From Thermus sp. JCM 17653 (GTDB lineage: Bacteria > Deinococcota > Deinococci > Deinococcales > Thermaceae): a stretch of DNA of 10,679 nt. This document shows positions 1 through 7,076 of this stretch, one piece after another. Location: NCBI GenBank assembly GCA_001311585.1, contig BBBN01000037.1:1-10679 (forward strand), read 5' to 3'. The notes below the pieces were generated by a model, which saw only the letters and a program-made list of their open reading frames with translations, had not been told where the DNA came from and ran no database searches. The translations under genes and the position numbers were made by a program. The stretch's first letter is position 1, and each line of letters starts with the position of its first letter.

Positions 1-1
1 C

Positions 2-567
2 ACGAACCGGGGGGGGGAGGTGGCCCTCACCGTCTCCGGCTACGCCCTGGCGGAGGCCCCCCTGCCCCGGAAGGCCCGCCCCGGGGACCTGGTCTACCTG
101 GCCGGGGACCGGTGGGGCAGGACGGGGGCGGCCATAAGGGCCCACTACGAGGGGCGCTCTCTAGAGGGTTTCCCCGAGATCCAAAGGGCCGCCTTCTACC
201 CCCTGCCGCGCCTCGGGCTCCTCGCCCTCGCCGGCCTCCTGCGGGGAAGCCTGGACTCCTCCGATGGCCTGGCCGAGACCCTGTGGCAGCTTGCGGAGCT
301 TGGGGTGCGGGTGGAGCTGGAAAGCCTCCCCCTCTACCTAGATGTTTTGGCCTTCGCAGGGAGCGAGGAAAAGGCTTTGGAGCTCGTCCTCTACGGGGGC
401 GAGGAGTTTGAGGCGGTCTTGGTGGTCCCCCCTGAGGAGGCGGCCGGGGTGGAGGGGCGGGCTCGAGCCCAAGGGCTTCCCCTCTTCCGGGCGGGGAGGG
501 TGGTGGCGGGGGAAGGGGTCTACCTCCGGGGGCGCCCCTTTCCCGGAGGGGGTACACCCACTTCTGA
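2..567 (+). CDS. thiL: Thiamine-monophosphate kinase, 3' part, one-base frameshift near the end
   Basis: ThiL phosphorylates thiamine monophosphate to thiamine diphosphate with ATP in the cytoplasm. The gene enters from beyond the left edge: frame 2 is open from the first codon (TNRGGEVALTVSGYA), so the GTG at 20 is internal and not a start. Visible family marks are the ARPGDLVYLAG segment, LDSSDGLAE (the family's MDISDGL metal/nucleotide motif) and YGGEEFEAVL (the GGEDYEL motif). The usual C-terminal GYTHF is encoded at 550-564 followed by TGA at 565-567, but one frame away. The shift falls in the G run at 548-552, where six Gs would restore the frame. Without repair, the frame runs on antisense into the next gene to 880. 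It is tail-to-tail with the MNT gene, 44 bases apart. Identification is firm; the N-terminal part is outside the window. Confidence 0.9.
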
Positions 568-611
568 AGCGCCTTCCACCGCCTGCCCCTGGAACGGGTG
601 GTCCTTTGGCG

Positions 612-971
612 CTAGGGAGGGGGCAGGAGCCAGCAGGTTTCCTCCCAGAGGACCCGGGCCAGGCGGGGGCTTCTTTGGGGCAGGCCTTTCCACTCCTCGA
701 GGGTGTAGACCAGGGCCTCCGCGGGCACGGGAAGCTCCTCTAGGGGAAGCTCCAGGGGGCGCTTCCAGGGGGGGAGGGGGGAGTGCGCCACCAGGAGGAG
801 GAGGTCCAGGTCGCTCCCCACCCCCGCCTCCCCCCGGGCGTAGGAGCCGAAGTAGCCTGCGGCCACGAGTCCGGGGATAGGGTGGCGGGAAAGCCAGGCC
901 TTCAGGGCCTCCTCCACCTCTTCCCGGCTAGGCCATCTGAGCACGGACGAACCCAAGGATCTCACGGGCAT
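612..971 (-). CDS. MNT-domain nucleotidyltransferase, antitoxin of a HEPN-MNT pair
   Basis: A small (about 119 aa) minimal nucleotidyltransferase. Residues 42-56 carry GSYARGEAGVGSDLD, an exact GSX10DXD motif: GS binds nucleotide and the two Asp bind metal. A third acidic residue may be the Glu of VPAEAL. In the studied MntA/HepT pair of Shewanella, the MNT protein silences the HEPN RNase by adding AMP units to it; the same role here is inferred from family and order. The gene follows the HEPN gene and overlaps it. The ATG at 971 has a GGAGG nine bases upstream, but that lies inside HEPN codons. GTG at 944 is an alternative start giving a shorter overlap of 17 bases and a protein beginning just before PSREEVEEAL. 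No frameshift is seen. Confidence 0.85.
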   Translation of the reverse strand: MPVRSLGSSVLRWPSREEVEEALKAWLSRHPIPGLVAAGYFGSYARGEAGVGSDLDLLLLVAHSPLPPWKRPLELPLEELPVPAEALVYTLEEWKGLPQRSPRLARVLWEETCWLLPPP

Positions 972-1308
972 AGCCTATGGCCTCCTCGCTCTGCAGGGGT
1001 CCGTAGTGCTCCGCCGAAGGCCCCTCGGGGAAGGCGTCGGGGTAGCGGGTAGGGATATAGAGTCCATCCAGATAGCGGGCCTTTTCCACCAGCTCCTGGG
1101 GAACCTGAAGGGGAAGCTCCTTCAGGAGCCGGGCCACGAGGTGCCCCCAGGCCTCCTGGCCCAGGTGGAGGTGGAGGGCCTTGACGGCCTTCTCGGCCGC
1201 TTGCTGGGCGGCGAAGCAGGCCCACTCGTGCCTCCCGGCGTTTTGGGCGATCTCGGCCATCTCCAGGTCCTTCTCCGCCTGGAGAAGCCAGTCCTTGGCC
1301 CGGTTCAT
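928..1308 (-). CDS. HEPN-domain protein, probable RNase toxin of a HEPN-MNT pair
   Basis: A 126-aa all-helical protein of the HEPN family. The N-terminal half has the family's signature FAAQQAAEKAVKAL at residues 32-45, followed by a GHLVARLLKEL segment and a C-terminal YIPTRYPD at 84-91. HEPN toxins of such pairs are usually dimeric ribonucleases held inactive by the MNT partner. The canonical RX4-6H active-site motif is not obvious: the Arg of RYPD (R88) is followed by His only at 101. The RYPD form is common in this HEPN branch, and its catalysis is less clear. It starts at an ATG six bases after a TAAACT box, so the mRNA is probably leaderless. Its 3' end overlaps the MNT start, suggesting coupled translation. 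A toxin role is inference from family and pairing. Confidence 0.85.
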   Translation of the reverse strand: MNRAKDWLLQAEKDLEMAEIAQNAGRHEWACFAAQQAAEKAVKALHLHLGQEAWGHLVARLLKELPLQVPQELVEKARYLDGLYIPTRYPDAFPEGPSAEHYGPLQSEEAIGYAREILGFVRAQMA

Positions 1309-1314
1309 GCCCTG

Positions 1315-1320
1315 AGTTTA
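1315..1320 (-). promoter_or_regulatory. -10 box for the HEPN-MNT operon (leaderless)
   Basis: On the minus strand TAAACT ends six bases before the HEPN ATG (1308), so transcription should start at or next to the start codon. No good -35 hexamer is seen at 16-18 bases. It lies within the 28-base gap shared with the divergent hisC promoter. Confidence 0.5.
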
Positions 1321-1324
1321 CCGC

Positions 1325-1330
1325 TATACT
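1325..1330 (+). promoter_or_regulatory. -10 box for the hisC operon (leaderless)
   Basis: TATACT ends six bases before the hisC ATG at 1337, with no room for a Shine-Dalgarno sequence. This is the leaderless layout common in Thermus. The -35 region (about 1301-1308) is weak and lies over the HEPN start codon. The same TATACT box with near-identical spacing precedes the gene at 10026. Confidence 0.65.
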
Positions 1331-1336
1331 CGGGGC

Positions 1337-2380
1337 ATGCGGGCCTTCAAGGCGCACCTCCGGGGCCTTAGCCCTTACCCCTACAAGAAGGAGGAGGCCC
1401 CGGTGAAGCTGGACCAGAACGAAAGCCCCTTTGACCTCCCCGGCGAGCTCAAGGAGGAGGCCCTGGGGCGCCTTAGGGCCATCCCCTGGAACCGCTACCC
1501 GGAGATCCACGCGGAAGCCCTCCGGAAGAAGCTTTCCGCCCTTCTGGACTGGCCCGAGGAGGGGATCGTCCCCGCACCCGGCTCCAACCTCCTGATCCTC
1601 GCCCTGAGCCTGGCGGCGGAGGAGGTCCTGGACCTTAAGCCCTCCTTCCCCCACTACGCCCACGCCGCCCAGGTGGCGGGGACGCCCTACCGGGCGGTGC
1701 CCCTGGAGGAGGGGTTCGCCCTTCCCTTGGAGGCCCTTCTCGCCGCCTTTAGGGGCGGGGTCCTCTTCCTCCCCAACCCCCACGCCCCCACGGGGGCCCT
1801 CTTCCCGGAGGAGGCCCTCTGGGCCCTGGCGGAAAGGGCCAGGGAGGTGGGGGGGCTTTTAGTGGTGGACGAGGCCTACCGGGAGTTCGCCGGGACGGAC
1901 TTCCGCCCCCTCGCCCAGGAAAACCCCCACGTGGCCCTGCTTCGCACCTTCTCCAAGGCCTTTTCCTTGGGAGGTATCCGGGCGGGCTACCTCCTGGCCT
2001 CTCCCGAGGTGGCGGGGGTGGTGCGGGAGGTGCTTCCCCCCTTCGTCCTCCCCGCCCATACCGGGGCCGTCCTGGAGGTGGTCCTGGAAAACCCGGGCTA
2101 CGTGGAGAAGGTGGTGGAGGAGGTGGTGGGCCAAAGGGAGCGGGTCTACCAGGAGCTCCTCCGCCACCCCACCTGGCGCCCCTACCCGAGCCGCGCCAAC
2201 TTCCTCCTCGTGAGGACCCCGGACGCGGAGGAGGCCTTCCGCCACCTCCTCTCCCAGGGCGTCCTGGTGCGCAGGCAGGACCGCTACCCGGGGCTAGAGG
2301 GGTGCTTCCGGGTGACCGTCGGTCGGAGGGAGGAGATGGACGCCTTCCTCAGGGCGGCCTTCGGGGTGGCCTATGCGTGA
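1337..2380 (+). CDS. hisC: Histidinol-phosphate aminotransferase
   Basis: HisC is a PLP-dependent fold-type I aminotransferase. It converts imidazole-acetol phosphate and glutamate to histidinol phosphate and 2-oxoglutarate, the step after HisB dehydratase. The 347-aa protein is intact and near the usual length. Motifs in order: LDQNESPFDLP (25-35), PGSNLLILAL (81-90), NPHAPTG (147-153), DEAY (178-181) and TFSKAFSLGGIRAGY (204-218) with the PLP-binding lysine at about K207. The C-terminal substrate region reads LVRRQDRYPGLEGCFRVTVG. It starts at an ATG directly after a -10 box (leaderless). The stop TGA (2378-2380) lies inside the start of hisB, an 8-base overlap, so the two are translated together. 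The N-terminus is slightly extended relative to the LDQNES motif, but no better start is seen. Confidence 0.93.
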   Translation: MRAFKAHLRGLSPYPYKKEEAPVKLDQNESPFDLPGELKEEALGRLRAIPWNRYPEIHAEALRKKLSALLDWPEEGIVPAPGSNLLILALSLAAEEVLDLKPSFPHYAHAAQVAGTPYRAVPLEEGFALPLEALLAAFRGGVLFLPNPHAPTGALFPEEALWALAERAREVGGLLVVDEAYREFAGTDFRPLAQENPHVALLRTFSKAFSLGGIRAGYLLASPEVAGVVREVLPPFVLPAHTGAVLEVVLENPGYVEKVVEEVVGQRERVYQELLRHPTWRPYPSRANFLLVRTPDAEEAFRHLLSQGVLVRRQDRYPGLEGCFRVTVGRREEMDAFLRAAFGVAYA

Positions 2381-2957
2381 GGCCCTGGTGGAAAGGGCCA
2401 CGGCGGAGACCTGGGTGCGGCTCCGCCTGGGCCTGGACGGGCCCACCGGGGGGAAGGTGGGCACGGGCCTGCCCTTCTTGGACCACATGCTCCTCCAGCT
2501 CCAGCGCCACGGCCGCTTCCTCCTGGAGGTGGAGGCCAGGGGGGACCTCGAGGTGGACGTGCACCACCTGGTGGAGGACGTGGGCATCGCCCTGGGGATG
2601 GCCTTGAAGGAGGCCCTGGGGGACGGGGCGGGTCTGGAGCGGTACGCCGAGGCCTTCGCCCCCATGGACGAGACCCTGGTGCTCTGCGTGGTGGACCTTT
2701 CGGGGAGGCCCCACCTGGAGTACCGCCCCGAGGAATGGCCCGTGGTGGGGGAGGCCGGGGGGGTGAACCACTACCACCTGCGGGAGTTCCTGCGGGGCCT
2801 GGTGAACCACGGGAGGCTTACCCTCCACCTGAGGCTCCTTTCGGGAAGGGAGGCGCACCACGTGGTGGAGGCGGGCTTCAAGGCCTTGGCCCGGGCCCTC
2901 CACCGGGCGACCCGCATTACCGGGGAGGGGCTTCCCAGCACCAAGGGGGTGCTTTGA
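2373..2957 (+). CDS. hisB: Imidazoleglycerol-phosphate dehydratase
   Basis: HisB (IGPD) dehydrates imidazoleglycerol phosphate to imidazole-acetol phosphate, the substrate of the HisC encoded just upstream. The 194-aa monofunctional form has both duplicated metal-binding motifs. These are DVHHLVED at residues 62-69 and EAHHVVEAGFKAL at 160-172, with two manganese ions normally bound per active site at subunit contacts. The N-terminal GTGLPFLDHML and the central NHYHLREFL are also typical. The ATG at 2373 overlaps the hisC stop by eight bases, and no phosphatase domain is fused. The frame is intact. The next gene, hisH, begins 47 bases later on the same strand, so the three form one transcription unit. 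Confidence 0.95.
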   Translation: MREALVERATAETWVRLRLGLDGPTGGKVGTGLPFLDHMLLQLQRHGRFLLEVEARGDLEVDVHHLVEDVGIALGMALKEALGDGAGLERYAEAFAPMDETLVLCVVDLSGRPHLEYRPEEWPVVGEAGGVNHYHLREFLRGLVNHGRLTLHLRLLSGREAHHVVEAGFKALARALHRATRITGEGLPSTKGVL

Positions 2958-3004
2958 CCCCATCCTGGCTTGCGCCGGCATGGGGGCTCAAGCGGTGGGT
3001 GAAG

Positions 3005-3600
3005 ATGAAGGCGCTGCTCATTGACTACGGCTCGGGGAACCTTAGGAGTGCCGCCAAGGCCCTGGAGGCGGCGGGGTTTTCGGTGGCGGTTTCCGCGACC
3101 CCGAGGCCCACCCGGAGGCGGACCTCCTCGTCCTCCCCGGGCAGGGCCACTTCGGCCAGGTGATGCGGGCCTTCCGGAGGAGCGGTTTCCTGGAGCGGGT
3201 CCTCCGCCACCTGGAAAGGGGCCTTCCCTTCCTGGGGATCTGCGTGGGGATGCAGGTCCTCTACGAGGGGAGCGAGGAGGCCCCGGGGGTGAGGGGGCTT
3301 GGCCTCGTTCCCGGGGAGGTGCGGCGCTTTCCCGCAGGCCGGGTCCCCCAGATGGGGTGGAACGTCTTGGAGTTCGGCGGGGCCTTCGCCCCCCTCACGG
3401 GGCGCCACTTCTACTTCGCCAACTCTTATTACGGCCCCCTCACCCCCCACTCCCTGGGAACGGGGGCGTACGAGGGCACCCCCTTCACCGCCCTCCTCGC
3501 CAAGGAAAACCTCCTCGCTCCCCAGTTCCACCCCGAGAAGAGCGGGAGGGCGGGCCTGGCCTTTTTGGCCCTAGCCCGCCGCTACTTCCAGGTCCTCTAG
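3005..3600 (+). CDS. hisH: Imidazole glycerol phosphate synthase, glutaminase subunit, one-base frameshift
   Basis: HisH releases ammonia from glutamine and passes it to HisF, which makes imidazoleglycerol phosphate (the substrate of HisB) and AICAR. It is a class I (triad) glutamine amidotransferase. The start ATG at 3005 gives MKALLIDYGSGNLRSAAKAL. The nucleophile motif GICVGMQ has its Cys codon at 3241 (about C80), and QFHPEKSG supplies His (about 176) and Glu (about 178). The frame breaks near 3090-3094: after SVAVS the family sequence continues one frame over as RDPEAHPEADLLVLPGQGHFG. One extra C in the CC at 3093-3094 restores a 198-aa protein of normal length. An in-frame GTG at 2999 is an alternative start. 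The 3' end overlaps the convergent kinase gene by 30 bases. hisF is not in the window. Confidence 0.9.
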
Positions 3601-4490
3601 GGTGACGAGCCGCCCCTGGGCCCCCAGGCCCGTGGCGGCCAGGGCCCCCGCCAGGTTGGCGAGGCGGCCCGCTTCCTGGGGCTTCTTCCCTTGCAGAAGG
3701 GCGTGGACGAAGGCGGCGGTGTAGGCGTCCCCGGCCCCGGTGGAGTCCACGATGTCCTCCATGGGGAAGGGCTCCAAGAGCTCCTCTCCCTCGGGGGTGA
3801 CCACGATGGACCCCATGGCCCCCACCTTGATGGCCAGGCGGTGGAAGCCTTCCTTCCGAAGCCGCTCCACCCCCTCGGAAAGGGAGGTGGCTCCCGTGAG
3901 GGCCAAAAGCTCGTTCTGGTTCATCAGAAGCCAGCTGACCCCCCTCAGGTGCTTCAAGAGTTCCCCCCCGGCCGCCCGCACCGCCCCCGTGCCCAGATCG
4001 GCGAAGATGGGCATCTCCCGCTTTCTGGCGGCCTCGAGGACCTCCACCGCATAGCTCCGGGAGGGCCCCCCCACCAGGGCGTAGGCGGAGAGGACCACGG
4101 CGTCCGCCTGGTCCAGGAAGCGGGGCTTGAAGAGGGAGGGGTCCAGGTGGCGGCTCGCTCCCTCGGCGCTCACCATGGCCCTCTCCCCCCCGGGCACCAC
4201 CAGGATGAGGACGGAGCTCGTGGTGTGCTCCGGGTCCTCCTGGAGGTGGCGGAGGTCCACCCCCACCTCCCGCACCCGGCTTAGGGCCAGCTCGGCGAAA
4301 GGGTCCTTTCCCACCCGGCCCGCCAGGAAGACCCGGTGGCCGAGGCTCGCCAACTGGGCGGCCAGGGTACCTCCCGCCCTCCGGGTTTCATGAGCGCCCT
4401 TCGGGCGGGGAGCTCCTCCCCGGGCTCGGGTATGCGCTCCACGAAGAAAAGCAGGTCCACGGAAACATCGCCCACCACGAAAAACCGCAT
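3571..4490 (-). CDS. PfkB-family carbohydrate kinase (ribokinase-like), one-base frameshift
   Basis: A cytoplasmic sugar or nucleoside kinase of the PfkB/ribokinase family; the substrate cannot be told from sequence. The N-terminus MRFFVVGDVSVDLLFFVERIPEPGE is the first beta strand and lid region. GTLAAQLASLGHRVFLAGRVGKDPFA is the substrate-binding GG segment, and DSTGAGDAYTAAF near the end holds the GAGD anion hole and catalytic Asp (about D255 of 306). The frame breaks after KPGG: the C run at 4377-4379 needs one more base to give KPGGAGGTLAAQL. Without it the C-terminal part appears fused to an unrelated N-terminus up to 4536. The start is ATG 4488-4490, with AGGGGG about five bases upstream and a TATAGT -10 box further up. 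A 2-keto-3-deoxygluconate kinase-like role is possible but unproven. Confidence 0.88.
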
Positions 4491-4524
4491 CTTTCCCCCT
4501 TTCCAGGTAAAGGCTTTTGCCCTC

Positions 4525-4530
4525 ACTATA
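4525..4530 (-). promoter_or_regulatory. -10 box for the PfkB kinase gene
   Basis: On the minus strand TATAGT lies 34 bases before the ATG at 4490, leaving a short leader that contains the AGGGGG ribosome-binding site. The hexamer 17 bases upstream (GCAAAG) is a poor -35, so the call rests on the -10 box and position. Confidence 0.45.
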
Positions 4531-4579
4531 CCGCAAGGGCCTCGTGGCTTTGCCCCCAAGCTTACCGCCCTAGGATGAG

Positions 4580-4610
4580 AGAAACATAACAAGGCCCCGG
4601 CCCGGGGCCT
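4580..4610 (-). terminator. Probable intrinsic terminator after the PaaK-like gene
   Basis: Arms 4592-4599 and 4603-4610 (AGGCCCCG / CGGGGCCT) form a perfect 8-bp stem with a 3-base loop. On the minus strand it is followed by TTGTTATGTTTC, a broken T-rich tract. It lies 80 bases past the stop of the PaaK-like gene and upstream of the kinase promoter, so it would separate the two minus-strand units. On the plus strand no T tract follows. Confidence 0.55.
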
Positions 4611-4689
4611 AATACCCCTTTGGCGTGAACCCTTTGCCTAAGCCCAAGTGCGGAAGCCCCGCGGGCCTTTTGGACCGGGGCCCCGCCGC

Positions 4690-5825
4690 TTAGAACCTCC
4701 GGTCCACCACCAGCCCCCCTTCCAGGCTCTCCACCAGTTCGGCCTCGTCCACCCGGAGGCCCGTGGCCTTCTGGATGGCCTCAAAGAGGCCGGGGGGGAC
4801 CTTTTCCGCCTTGAGGCGCAGCACCAGCTTGTCCGTGCCCTCCAGCTTCCGCTCCACCACCACCTGGAACCCCTTGGGGTCCAGGCCGAAGCCTGCCAGG
4901 AGAGGGGCGAGCTCCGTGGGGTAGAGCTTGACCCCCTTCACCTTCACCATCTGGTCCGTGCGGCCGAAGACCCCTCGGGGAAGCACGGTGAGGCCCTCCC
5001 GCCTTTCGGCGATGGCCAAGTCCCCGGTGCGGAAGCGCACCATGGGCATGAGGGTGCGGCTTAAGGCGGTGACCACCAGCTCCCCCTTTTCCCCGTCCGC
5101 CACGGGGCTTAGGGTCTCCGGGTCCAGCACCTCCAAAAGGGCCATCTCCGGGATCTCCCAGAGCCCGTCCTTCTCCATCCGCTCCCCGGCCACGATGCCC
5201 AGCTCGCTGGTGCCGTAGGCGTCCAGGGCCACGCCCCCCAGGGCCTCCTCCACCCGCTCCCGGAAGCCCGGCACCGAGGTGAAGGGCTCCCCTCCCGCCA
5301 AAAGGAGGGGGAAGCGCCCTCCCGCCTGCCCCACCTTCAGGGCGAAGGAGGGGTTGGTGACCAGGACGTCAAAGCCGTAGAGCCGGCCGATCTCGGCGAT
5401 GCGGGCCGCCTCCCCGGGGCCGTGGGGGAGGACCATGTTCCCCGCCCGCCAGAGGGCCTGGTGGAAGAGCCACCCCCCGGCGAAGACGTGGTAGCTGAAG
5501 GCCACCAGCACCTTCTTGCCCACGATCCCGAGCTTCCGGTAGTGCTCCGCCAGGGCCTCCGCCTGGTAGCGCAGGTCCTCTTGGGAAAGGTACTCGGGCA
5601 TCCAGCCAGGGCAGGGCTTGGGGTGAGGTGCATGAGGCTCGCCCCTTCGGGGGGCCTGGGGTTTTCCCTGAGGAAGGCCACCCACTCCTCCCGGGTGGTG
5701 AGGGGCAGGGAGGGGAGGTCCTTTAGGGTGAGCTTCTCCGGGTCTATTCCCTGGAGTTTCTCCGCGTAGACGGGGTGGGCTTGGGCCTTTCGGATCACTT
5801 CCCTTAGCCTGGCCGTGCGGTCCAT
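4690..5825 (-). CDS. PaaK-family adenylate-forming enzyme (phenylacetate-CoA ligase-like), one-base frameshift
   Basis: A member of the ANL adenylating superfamily closest to phenylacetate-CoA ligase. It would activate a carboxylic acid as an acyl-AMP, perhaps then a CoA thioester; the substrate is unknown. Family landmarks are FSYHVFAGGWLFHQALWRAG, the LLLAGGEPF and DAYGTSELG motifs (A5 region, adenine binding), LMPMVRFRTGDLA (A7, ribose-binding Asp) and GRTDQMVKVKGVKLYPTELAPLL (A8 hinge and C-terminal domain). The P-loop SSGTTGKP expected near residue 70 is absent: the equivalent stretch reads TPSPALGWMPEYLS. The frame breaks there, near 5602-5609, where one more G joins PAL to GWMPEYL. The repaired length is 378 aa, somewhat short for PaaK (about 430). 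The start is ATG 5823-5825, with a perfect AAGGAGGT five bases upstream. No paa catabolic genes are adjacent. Confidence 0.82.
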
Positions 5826-5848
5826 GCCGTACCTCCTTGGGCGGGAGG

Positions 5849-5854
5849 ATTATA
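5849..5854 (-). promoter_or_regulatory. Consensus -10 box (TATAAT) for the PaaK-like gene
   Basis: A perfect TATAAT on the minus strand, 23 bases before the ATG at 5825. The Shine-Dalgarno AAGGAGGT (5831-5838) sits between them. The -35 position (about 5872-5877) is poor (ACGTGC) and lies inside a small palindrome, suggesting an activator or repressor site. Confidence 0.7.
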
Positions 5855-5872
5855 CCCCTTTTTAAGTGCCCG

Positions 5873-5892
5873 CACGTTGTTTTCGCAACATG
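5873..5892. promoter_or_regulatory. Palindrome over the -35 region, possible operator
   Basis: CACGTTG (5873-5879), TTTTCG, CAACATG (5886-5892): 7-base arms with one mismatch around a 6-base centre. It covers the expected -35 of the PaaK-like promoter, where a regulator could bind. It does not match the PaaR consensus I recall from Thermus thermophilus. Confidence 0.35.
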
Positions 5893-5932
5893 GAACACCC
5901 GAAACAGGGTGAGGAGAAGGCCCTTTTGGGGC

Positions 5933-5960
5933 CCCCGCCGCGGCGAAAGCCGCGGTGGGG
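5933..5960. other. Strong GAAA-capped hairpin, function unknown
   Basis: Arms 5933-5944 (CCCCGCCGCGGC) and 5949-5960 (GCCGCGGTGGGG) pair over 12 positions with one G-U wobble around a GAAA tetraloop on the plus strand. On the minus strand it lies about 70 bases past purK and is followed by a second imperfect hairpin around AAAA (5919-5932). No T tract follows on either strand, so an intrinsic terminator is not clear. A factor-dependent stop, an mRNA 3' end or a repeated element are possible. Confidence 0.5.
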
Positions 5961-6030
5961 TACTTAACCCATGGATGCTCTTCACCAGGCAACCCGGGAA
6001 CCAGATGGGAAAGCCGGGAAAGCCCCTCTT

Positions 6031-7076
6031 CTAGGGCCGGGAAGCATCCCGCCTCAGGGTGATGTGCCCCACCTTGCGCCCGGGGCGCACCGCCTTGCCG
6101 TACCAGTGGAGGTGGGCTCCCTCTACCTTCAAGACCTCGGCGAAGGGGGGCCTATGCCCGATGAGGTTGACCATGGCGCTGTAGCCCCGGGGGGCGGTGC
6201 TCCCCAGGGGAAGGCCAAGGAGGGCCCGGAGGTGGTTTTGGAACTGGCTCGTCTCCGCTCCCTCAATGGTCCAGTGGCCGGAGTTGTGCACCCGGGGGGC
6301 CATCTCGTTGAAGAGGAGCTCCTCCCCCAGCTGGAAGAACTCCAGGGCGAGGACGCCCACGTAGTCCAGGGCCTCGAGGGCTTTCTGGGCGTAGGCCTCC
6401 GCCTTTCTCTGCAGGGCCCCGGAGGCCCCGGGGGCCGGGGCCAGGGAGAGGCGGAGGATCCCCCCCCGGTGGCGGTTTTCCACCAGGGGTAGAAGGCCAC
6501 CTCCCCCGTCCGGCTCCGCACGGCGAGGAGGGAGACCTCCCGGTCAAAGGGGACGAAGCCCTCGAGGAGAAGCCCCTTGCCCCCCAGGGCCCGAAGGGCC
6601 TCCCGGGCCTCCTCCTCCGTGCGCGCCAGGGCCTGCCCCTTACCGTCGTAGCCGCCCCGCCTGGTCTTGAGGAGGGCGGGAAGGCCCACCCGCCCTAGGC
6701 CTTCTTCCAGGTCCTTGGGCCCGTCCACGGGGTGGAAGGCCGGGGTGGGCACGCCTAGGGCCTGGAAGAAGCGCTTCTCCGAGAGGCGGTCCTGGGCCAC
6801 CTCCAGGGCCTTCGCCGGGGGATAAAGGGGAAGCCTCTCCGCCAGGAAGCGGGCCGCCTCCACGGGGACGTTCTCAAACTCGTAGGTGGCGAGGGCAAGC
6901 CCCTCGGCGAAGCGCGAGAGGGCCCCTTCGTCCAGGAAGCCCCCCACCACAAGCTCCCCCACCTGCCCGGCGCAGGCCTCGGGGGAGGGGTCCAAAAAGC
7001 GAAAGGAAAGCCCCAGGGGATAGCCCGCGAGGGCCAGCATCCGCCCCAGTTGCCCCCCGCCCAGAATCCCGATCAC
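6031..7076 (-). CDS. purK: 5-(carboxyamino)imidazole ribonucleotide synthase, one-base frameshift
   Basis: PurK uses ATP and bicarbonate to carboxylate aminoimidazole ribonucleotide to N5-CAIR, the substrate of PurE, in purine synthesis. It is an ATP-grasp enzyme. Landmarks are [18 protein letters not shown] (N-terminal Rossmann-like domain), [30 protein letters not shown] (ATP-grasp glycine loop), [46 protein letters not shown] (metal and substrate) and a C-terminal [10 protein letters not shown]. The frame breaks at the G run 6486-6489, where one more base gives [14 protein letters not shown]. The repaired protein is about 348 aa. The GTG start (7074-7076) overlaps the purE stop as GTGA, so the two are translationally coupled. 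Identification is firm. Confidence 0.93.

Noticed and set aside
573..602. Possible bidirectional terminator between thiL and the MNT gene
   Set aside because: Only five paired bases (CCACC/GGTGG) with a large loop and no T tract.
20..880. One 286-aa plus-strand reading frame starting at GTG 20
   Set aside because: Only the first part is ThiL. After the frameshift at 548-552 it reads low-complexity antisense of the MNT gene, and the real thiL stop is at 567.
962..1783. Long minus-strand open frame opposite hisC and the HEPN gene
   Set aside because: High G+C leaves antisense frames open. The translation is Gly/Pro/Arg-rich with no family features, and lies over well-supported genes.
2349..2981. 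210-aa minus-strand frame opposite hisB
   Set aside because: It is an antisense shadow: His/Pro/Gln-rich translation, no ribosome-binding site, and hisB is certain.
4611..4689. Second structured RNA element after the PaaK-like gene
   Set aside because: Imperfect GGGGCC/GGCCC pairing is what G+C-rich spacer gives by chance; no conserved motif or clean stem was found.
5873..5892. PaaR operator near the PaaK-like gene
   Set aside because: The site does not fit the CNAACG-NN-CGTTNG pattern I recall for Thermus PaaR, and no paa catabolic genes are nearby.
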